From the NCBI GenBank assembly GCA_002348905.1, contig DEBW01000072.1, positions 13,012-22,342 on the forward strand: a stretch of 9,331 nt of DNA. The letters run 5' to 3'. The notes under the pieces are model-generated. The model made no database searches, had not been told where the DNA came from, and saw nothing but the letters and a program-made list of their open reading frames with translations. Every line of letters begins with the position of its first letter. The first letter of the stretch is position 1. Made by a program: the position numbers and the translations under genes. Below, one piece after another: positions 4,927 through 9,331 of the stretch. The stretch is from Ruminococcus flavefaciens. Lineage in GTDB: Bacteria > Bacillota > Clostridia > Oscillospirales > Ruminococcaceae.

Positions 4927-5874
4927 TCAGAATTCAAGCTGACTGATAACGTTCTTGAGAGCGTCAGCACTTGCCTGTAACTTCTTGATTTCAGTTTCAG
5001 TAAGTGTAGGATCAACATTGCGCTCGATACCGTTTGCACCGATAACAGCAGGTAAGCTGAGACATACATCATTGATTCCGTATCTGTCCTTGATAAGAGT
5101 AGATACAGTCATGATATTGTTTGAGTCACGGAGAATGTTATCGCAGATCTTGTTTACAGTAAGAGCGATAGCATAGAAAGTAGCACCCTTTCTCTTGATA
5201 ACTTCGCCGCCAGCCTTACGTACTTCTTCGATGATCTCATCTTCATTGATATCTCTGTGCTCCTGAGCAGCGCAGTATTCCTCCATGCTGATACCAGCTA
5301 TGTTTGTGATAGACCAAGGTATCATAGAAGTGTCGCCGTGCTCGCCGAAAACGTAAGCGTGGATGCTGTTAGGGCTGAGACCAACGTGGTCAGCGATGCT
5401 TGAACGGAGTCTTGAAGTATCAAGAGCAGTACCAGAACCGATTACCTGATTAGGTGAAAGGTCAGTACATTTAAGGATAGTATAAGTAATAATGTCAACA
5501 GGGTTGCTGACAACTACATATATAGCATCCGGAGCAGCCTTAGCTATCTGTGGCATAACATCCTTGATGATGTTAACGTTAGCCTGAGCAAGGTCAAGTC
5601 TTGTCTGACCTGGTTTACGTGCAAGACCAAGAGTTACAACGATTATATCAGAACCGGCAGCATCGTCATAAGTACCGTCGAAAACTTCGATATTGTGGCT
5701 GAATGAAACGCCCTGACGGATATCCATAGCTTCGCCCTTAGCTTTTTCCTTGTTGATGTCAATGAGGACGATGTCGGAACAAGTACCTGCAACAGCAAAA
5801 GTATAAGCAATAGTAGCGCCGACATTTCCGGCACCAAGTATAGTAATCTTCTTTCCGCCTTTATTGTCTCCCAT
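4927..5874 (-). CDS. ldh: L-lactate/malate dehydrogenase family enzyme; specificity residue is malate-type
   Basis: NAD-dependent 2-hydroxyacid dehydrogenase of the LDH/MDH fold, 315 residues, normal for the family and cytosolic. Seen: Rossmann loop GAGNVG (14-19); D39, which selects NAD over NADP; active-site loop ARKPGQTR with catalytic-type R92; NPVD (124-127); D152 and R155; and catalytic H179 in GEHGD. The residue aligned with Q102 of lactate dehydrogenases is R86. Arg here is the known determinant for oxaloacetate, and Q102R converts Bacillus stearothermophilus LDH to a malate dehydrogenase. Automatic annotation will probably say lactate dehydrogenase, but malate dehydrogenase (mdh) is the better prediction. 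The ATG at 5874 has GGAGG (5883-5887) 8 nt upstream. The reading frame runs on to 6024 but crosses the promoter. Monocistronic, with its own promoter and terminator. Confidence 0.93.
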   Translation of the reverse strand: MGDNKGGKKITILGAGNVGATIAYTFAVAGTCSDIVLIDINKEKAKGEAMDIRQGVSFSHNIEVFDGTYDDAAGSDIIVVTLGLARKPGQTRLDLAQANVNIIKDVMPQIAKAAPDAIYVVVSNPVDIITYTILKCTDLSPNQVIGSGTALDTSRLRSSIADHVGLSPNSIHAYVFGEHGDTSMIPWSITNIAGISMEEYCAAQEHRDINEDEIIEEVRKAGGEVIKRKGATFYAIALTVNKICDNILRDSNNIMTVSTLIKDRYGINDVCLSLPAVIGANGIERNVDPTLTETEIKKLQASADALKNVISQLEF

Positions 5875-5932
5875 AATAATAACCTCCAAAAAATCGAGTA
5901 GAGCCGTAATAGATACGATACTCCATAACAAT

Positions 5933-5961
5933 ATTATAGCATACCGGAGGAAATAATCAAG
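5933..5961 (-). promoter_or_regulatory. Promoter of the dehydrogenase gene (extended -10)
   Basis: On the minus strand TGCTATAAT puts a TGn extension before a perfect -10 (5933-5938). The -35 region is weaker: TTGATT (5955-5960) at 16-nt spacing or CTTGAT at 17. The start is predicted near 5926, about 50 nt before the ATG. Confidence 0.7.
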
Positions 5962-6024
5962 CAATATATGTAAATATTCCGTTAAAATCGTAATTTCACA
6001 CAAAAAATGACGCTTTTTTAACAA

Positions 6025-6174
6025 TGTTTTATCAGAGCAGGTACTTTTCTGCTGAATTTAGGAGATTTTTTCATGGTCGCACATATGTAAAATTTTAATA
6101 GGTAAATATATTTTGCAGGAAACACCGCTCATATCATTCTCTGCTGATTTTACAAATGAATAATTCAAAATGTA
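6025..6174. other. Intergenic stretch without recognised feature
   Basis: Between the dehydrogenase upstream region and the plus-strand promoter at 6175. An AGGAG followed by ATG near 6074 opens only a five-codon frame on the plus strand. TGAATAATTCA at 6157-6167 is a small palindrome just before the -35 box. I see no gene, strong hairpin or repeat. Confidence 0.5.
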
Positions 6175-6203
6175 TTGACAATAATGATGTTGTGGTGTAT
6201 AAT
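6175..6203 (+). promoter_or_regulatory. Plus-strand promoter facing the second small-peptide gene
   Basis: TTGACA (6175-6180), 17-nt spacer, TATAAT (6198-6203), all matching consensus. No plus-strand protein gene follows, so it most likely makes a small RNA starting near 6210. Confidence 0.85.
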
Positions 6204-6209
6204 GATAAT

Positions 6210-6280
6210 AGAAATGATATGATAACTCCATTCAGGATTATCACCAAAAAAGGCAGGAGAATGCGACTCTCCTGCCTTTT
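6210..6280 (+). ncRNA. Putative antisense small RNA of the second peptide locus
   Basis: About 70 nt from the consensus promoter to the hairpin terminator. It carries GATAACTCCAT at 6221-6231. The plus strand at 6376-6387 carries GATATACTCCAT, the complement of the peptide's first four codons (ATGGAGTATATC). The RNA can therefore pair in trans, 11 of 12 positions, with the start codon region of the peptide mRNA. It also overlaps that mRNA at the shared terminator. Readthrough to a second plus-strand terminator at 6392-6422 would give an RNA of about 210 nt covering the whole gene. Ends are predicted only. Confidence 0.6.
6252..6280. terminator. Bidirectional terminator of the second peptide locus
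   Basis: GGCAGGAGA (6252-6260) and TCTCCTGCC (6268-6276) form a perfect 9-bp stem with a 7-nt loop. The plus strand continues with TTTT. The minus strand continues with TTTTTT (complement of 6246-6251), so it is the stronger direction and ends the peptide mRNA 16 nt after its stop codon. Confidence 0.85.
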
Positions 6281-6291
6281 GTGCTGGTTGC

Positions 6292-6387
6292 CTACTTTTT
6301 CCGCTTGTCACTGTCCAGCCACTTGCAGATGTAATTTGCGACTACACCTGCTGCGACAGAAATAATAAAAGAAAAGATATACTCCAT
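6292..6387 (-). CDS. Second 31-residue membrane peptide, possible type I toxin
   Basis: Encodes 31 residues: MEY, then the hydrophobic run IFSFIISVAAGVVANYI (4-20), then CKWLDSDKRKK, a Trp-containing amphipathic and basic tail. One membrane helix with a lysine-rich end fits small membrane-active toxins, but the sequence is unlike the peptide at 1364-1459, so it belongs to a different family. The ATG at 6387 lacks a good Shine-Dalgarno. A hairpin (6394-6411) and a U-run precede it, so initiation may be inefficient or structure-controlled. The facing small RNA has complementarity to its first codons. It is followed by a strong terminator. No consensus promoter is obvious; TTAGCA/TATACT near 6487-6514 is a weak candidate, and readthrough from the ATPase is possible. 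A regulatory micropeptide is the alternative to a toxin. Confidence 0.65.
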   Translation of the reverse strand: MEYIFSFIISVAAGVVANYICKWLDSDKRKK

Positions 6388-6391
6388 AAAA

Positions 6392-6422
6392 GTCGATTCT
6401 CAGTTGAATCGGCTTCTTTTTT
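6392..6422. terminator. Hairpin in the peptide leader; plus-strand terminator candidate
   Basis: GTCGATTC (6392-6399) pairs with GAATCGGC (6406-6413) on the plus-strand RNA, including one G-U, followed by TTCTTTTTT. This is a reasonable plus-strand terminator. On the minus strand the same hairpin forms with a shorter stem, just before the peptide ATG and separated from it by TTTT. Confidence 0.55.
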
Positions 6423-6432
6423 GATGTATAAC

Positions 6433-6460
6433 AAAACTCCTCCGTCTGCTTCCGGAGGAG
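6433..6460 (-). terminator. Terminator of the Ca2+-ATPase gene
   Basis: On the minus strand CTCCTCCG (6453-6460) pairs with CGGAGGAG (6437-6444) over an 8-nt loop, followed by TTTTG. It lies about 70 nt after the ATPase stop codon. Confidence 0.8.
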
Positions 6461-6528
6461 TAAGTTTATATATAAAGTCTTTTTATAGTATAACCACAAA
6501 ATCTTGTCTGCTAAATTTTAAACATATC

Positions 6529-9174
6529 TCATCTTGTCTCAGATTTTTTTCCGGCTGAGAAAATACCGCTGAGTAATGGCACAGCCGCACTGAGTCCGAG
6601 AGCCGTAAGCATCTGCTGAGATGTGAGCCGGACAGTATCGAACAGGCTGCAAAGCTGAGGTACTGTCACAGCGGCAGCAAGTACCGCAAAGGATATCAGC
6701 GCTGCGAGAAGAAGCTTAATATTGCCGAATGGAGACATCCGGAATATAGACCTGCGCTCTGAACGGCACTCAAAAACGTGTATGAGCTGAGACATTACAA
6801 GGGTAACAAGAGCAGCCGTCCGACCGGCTTCGAGAGTACCTCCCATACGCATGACAATACTGAATGAAGCAAGAGTGGAAAGTCCGATGAATATACCACG
6901 AAGCACTATCTTCCAAAGCAGACCGCCTGAGAAGAATCCCTCATCCGAGCGTCTTGGCGGCATGGACATTATATCCTTTTCGGGAGGTTCAAGTCCCAGA
7001 GCTATTGCCGGCAGACCATCCGTCACGAGGTTTACAAGAAGTATCTGCGCCGGCAGAAGCACTATAGGCATACCCATAACGATACTTCCGAACATGGTCA
7101 GGACTTCGCCTATATTGCATGAGAGGAGATATCTCACGAATTTCCGTATGTTCGAGTAGACGCATCTGCCCTGCTCAACAGCGCTGACAAGGGTAGCAAG
7201 GTTATCGTCAAGGAGTATCACATCAGCCGCCTGCTTTGTAACGTCAGTGCCCGTAACTCCCATAGCAACTCCCACATCTGCTTCTTTTATCGCCGGAGCA
7301 TCGTTCACGCCGTCGCCGGTCATGGTGACTATCTCTCCCCTGCGCTTGAAGCTTCTGACGATACGCAACTTATGTACCGGTTCAACTCTTGCAAAGACAG
7401 TACACTTATCAATTATCTTATCCAGTTCGTCATCAGACATTGCATCAAGCTCCGCACCTGTAACAGCCTTTCCGCCTTTGAGAAGTCCTGCTTTTTTAGC
7501 GACTGCAACGGCGGTATTTTTATGGTCACCGGTTATCATGACGGTTCTTACCGAAGCACTTGCACATTTTCGTATAGCCGCTTTGGCTTCTTCACGGGGA
7601 GGATCAGTCATGCCTGCAAGTCCGAGAAAAACAAGTCCGCCGGATTCGGGAGCGTAACTTTCAGATACGCAGTAAGCAAGTGCAAGAACTCTCAGCGCTC
7701 TGTCAGACATTTCAGTTGTCTTGCGTGAGATATCGTTCCGGACGGAATAGGTCAGCGGAAGTATCTCGCCTCTTCCGTTCATGTACATACTGCACCGTGG
7801 AAGTATAACTTCCTCAGCGCCTTTGAACCACATACGCTTTTCACCGTGTTCAGCAACGTGAACAGCCATAAATCTCGTCTCGCTGTCGAAGGGAAATTCT
7901 CTCAGGCGAACACACTCATTATCAAGGGATTTTTTAGTAATGCCTGCTTTAGCGGCAGCAATGAGTATAGCCGTTTCAGTAGGATCACCGGTGACTCTCC
8001 ATTCGCCCTTTCCTTTGAGCGAACCACGCTGACGGCTCTCGCCTGCCCTGTCAGCAGATATTGAAGCATCCGAGCAGAGCACTCCGCACTTCATAGCCTC
8101 AGACAGCACCTTTTCATTAACCGGATTCACGGCGATATTTTCCTCGCCTTTGGTAACACCTCCGCTTATCCTGTGTCCCATTCCGCTGAAATAGTATGCA
8201 GTGTCCGCAGAGACAAATTCAGTGACGGTCATTTTATTCTCAGTGATAGTACCGGTCTTGTCGGAGCAAATGACAGAAGTACATCCTAAAGTCTCAACGC
8301 TGTGGAGTTTGTTGACGAGAGCCTTTTGTTTCAGCATACGATTTACCGCAAGTGCAAGAGCGATAGTCACAGTAGCCGGAAGTCCTTCGGGTATGGCAGC
8401 AATAGCAATAGTGATGCCCGTCATGAGCATATCGAAAACATCTTCTCCACGGAGTACGCCTGCGCCGAATACCGCAAAACATACAATCAGACATATCACC
8501 GCAACTACTTTTCCCAGTTCGGCAAGACGCTTCTGCAAAGGTGTCATATCCTTGTCGATGTCAGCGATAAGTTCGGATATCCTGCCCATTTGTGTACGTT
8601 TTCCCGTAGCTATAACACGAGCCTGACAAGTACCCTTTACCGCAGAAGTGCCGCAGTAAACGATATTCGGCTTATTAAGAGAATTGTCAGTATCGCTGGT
8701 TATGCCTGACTTTTTCGCAACAGCTTCGGATTCTCCGGTGAGTATGGATTCATCCGTAAAGAAACCGGCAGACCGGAGTATAACACAGTCAGCAGGGATC
8801 CTGTCGCCTGCTTCAAGCTCTATGACATCATCCATAACGAGAGTTTCGGCAGGTATCTCTTTGAGAACGCCGTCACGCCAGCACTTTGCCGTCGGAGCAG
8901 TCATAGACCGCAGAGCTTCGAGAGTATGCTCCGTGCGGTACTCCTGTACAAAACCAAGTACAGCATTAAGCAGTACAATGAGTATGATAGTAACAGCATC
9001 GGATATTTCTCCCAGAAGTACAGATACTGCCGTAGCTGCAAGAAGTATCATCACCATGATATCCTTGAACTGGTTTATGAATATTTTCAGTACACCTGAC
9101 TTTTTCTTTTCTTCGAGAACGTTTCTGCCCTCAGCTTTAAGACGGACAGCAGCCTCTTTTTCAGTAATACCCAT
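6529..9174 (-). CDS. P-type (P2) Ca2+-translocating ATPase
   Basis: Membrane pump that exports Ca2+, probably with proton counter-transport, at the cost of ATP. Length 881 residues, typical. In order: N-terminal cytosolic part; M1-M2 (about 38-80); actuator domain with TGES (146-149); M3-M4 with PEGLPA (262-267); phosphorylation site DKTGT with D305; nucleotide-binding domain with KGAEE (451-455); TGD (548-550); hinge GDGVNDAP (620-627); and M5-M10 at the C-terminus. Of the SERCA-type ligands I can align E263, N687 and E690 (YLLSCNIGE), N715 and D719 (VNLVTDGLPA). The SERCA M8 glutamate is not matched; Q796 is near it. One high-affinity site (II) is therefore best supported. ATG 9174 has AAGGAG (9183-9188) 8 nt upstream. 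Monocistronic. A close Na+ or other P2 transporter is less likely. Confidence 0.94.
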   Translation of the reverse strand: MGITEKEAAVRLKAEGRNVLEEKKKSGVLKIFINQFKDIMVMILLAATAVSVLLGEISDAVTIILIVLLNAVLGFVQEYRTEHTLEALRSMTAPTAKCWRDGVLKEIPAETLVMDDVIELEAGDRIPADCVILRSAGFFTDESILTGESEAVAKKSGITSDTDNSLNKPNIVYCGTSAVKGTCQARVIATGKRTQMGRISELIADIDKDMTPLQKRLAELGKVVAVICLIVCFAVFGAGVLRGEDVFDMLMTGITIAIAAIPEGLPATVTIALALAVNRMLKQKALVNKLHSVETLGCTSVICSDKTGTITENKMTVTEFVSADTAYYFSGMGHRISGGVTKGEENIAVNPVNEKVLSEAMKCGVLCSDASISADRAGESRQRGSLKGKGEWRVTGDPTETAILIAAAKAGITKKSLDNECVRLREFPFDSETRFMAVHVAEHGEKRMWFKGAEEVILPRCSMYMNGRGEILPLTYSVRNDISRKTTEMSDRALRVLALAYCVSESYAPESGGLVFLGLAGMTDPPREEAKAAIRKCASASVRTVMITGDHKNTAVAVAKKAGLLKGGKAVTGAELDAMSDDELDKIIDKCTVFARVEPVHKLRIVRSFKRRGEIVTMTGDGVNDAPAIKEADVGVAMGVTGTDVTKQAADVILLDDNLATLVSAVEQGRCVYSNIRKFVRYLLSCNIGEVLTMFGSIVMGMPIVLLPAQILLVNLVTDGLPAIALGLEPPEKDIMSMPPRRSDEGFFSGGLLWKIVLRGIFIGLSTLASFSIVMRMGGTLEAGRTAALVTLVMSQLIHVFECRSERRSIFRMSPFGNIKLLLAALISFAVLAAAVTVPQLCSLFDTVRLTSQQMLTALGLSAAVPLLSGIFSAGKKSETR

Positions 9175-9260
9175 TCATTTCACTCCTTCGGGAATATTTG
9201 TCCCTAAAGGATATGCAGGAAGTAAGGGCTTGATGCATAAATTAAACTATCGGCAATATC

Positions 9261-9290
9261 TTGACAAAAAAACAACCTATATGCTATAAT
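9261..9290 (+). promoter_or_regulatory. Promoter of a second par-like toxin locus
   Basis: TTGACA (9261-9266), 18-nt spacer, TATAAT (9285-9290). GGGTACTG starts 8 nt after the -10, exactly the spacing at the toxin promoter at 1521-1549. The minus-strand promoter of the ATPase must lie in the same 9175-9270 gap, but I find only weak matches, for example TTGTCA (9262-9267) with TTTAAT at a short spacing. Confidence 0.82.
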
Positions 9291-9298
9291 AGCACATA

Positions 9299-9331
9299 GG
9301 GTACTGGATAAAAACGGTAGGCGGTTTCTCC
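9299..9331 (+). ncRNA. 5' leader of a second par-like toxin mRNA, cut by the window edge
   Basis: Begins GGGTACTGGATAAAAACGG and ends TAGGCGGTTTCTCC. This matches the leader of the 31-residue toxin mRNA (minus strand, 1513-1482) apart from a small indel and mismatch in the A-rich part. The last bases stop just where the ribosome-site hairpin and start codon would follow, so a related toxin gene is expected within about 60 nt beyond 9331, on the plus strand. It resembles the toxin leader more than the small-RNA leader because it has the full GGTAGGCGGTTTCTCC. Confidence 0.75.

Noticed and set aside
5875..6024. N-terminal extension of the dehydrogenase to 6024
   Set aside because: The extra codons run through the extended -10 promoter and the GGAGG site. 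Family members start near MGDNKGGKK, before the Rossmann fold.
6157..6167. TGAATAATTCA as a second ARG box
   Set aside because: The half-sites are 3 bp too close for the TGAATnnnnATTCA pattern, and no arginine gene is adjacent.
8684..9289. Plus-strand open frames opposite the Ca2+-ATPase, up to about 200 codons
   Set aside because: They mirror the codon pattern of the ATPase, are rich in Ser/Thr/Arg as expected for antisense frames, and lack ribosome sites.
1..9331. CRISPR arrays, tRNA or rRNA genes, insertion sequences
   Set aside because: I saw no regularly spaced repeats, no cloverleaf or TTCGAAT-type arm in context, and no transposase frame or terminal repeats. The only multi-copy elements are the par-like leaders and the terminator 12-mer.

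Overview
The window looks like a low-to-mid-GC anaerobic Firmicute chromosome of the clostridial/Ruminococcus type. The evidence is an [FeFe]-hydrogenase maturase (HydF), sigma-A promoters close to TTGACA-17-TATAAT, strong AGGAGG ribosome sites and short U-tailed terminators. Assignment to Ruminococcus is a judgement from the style of the proteins, not a measurement. All recognisable protein genes lie on the minus strand. The plus strand carries only short RNAs and the edge of one further locus.

Left to right: (1) 2-1048 is argG, argininosuccinate synthase, missing its C-terminus at the window edge. Its promoter and a perfect ARG-box palindrome (1144-1157) lie just upstream. (2) 1229-1549 is a compact two-RNA module. 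A 31-residue membrane peptide is encoded on the minus strand, a short plus-strand RNA runs towards it, both have near-consensus promoters, and they share a hairpin terminator. Its layout matches the par/Fst-like type I toxin-antitoxin loci. (3) 1560-1575 is a perfect 16-bp palindrome matching the ParB-binding parS site. (4) 1576-3982 is a three-gene operon read right to left: a TtcA-family ATPase, hydF and a DUF2809 membrane protein. (5) 4157-4833 holds two unrecognised A+T-rich genes, possibly immunity-type, between two terminators that share a 12-mer. (6) 4927-5874 is a lactate/malate dehydrogenase whose substrate-specificity residue is the malate-type Arg. (7) 6175-6425 is a second, unrelated 31-residue hydrophobic peptide locus, again faced by a plus-strand promoter. 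The opposing RNA is complementary to the peptide's start codon region. (8) 6529-9174 is a full-length P-type Ca2+-transporting ATPase. (9) 9261-9331 is the promoter and leader of a second par-like locus, nearly identical to the leader of the first but on the opposite strand, cut by the window edge.

The housekeeping genes do not form one pathway: they cover arginine synthesis, hydrogenase maturation, central carbon metabolism and cation transport. The coherent theme is the gaps between them. Three of these gaps hold small antisense-RNA-controlled membrane-peptide modules, and a parS candidate sits next to one. The parS match suggests, but does not prove, that the window lies in the origin-proximal part of the chromosome.
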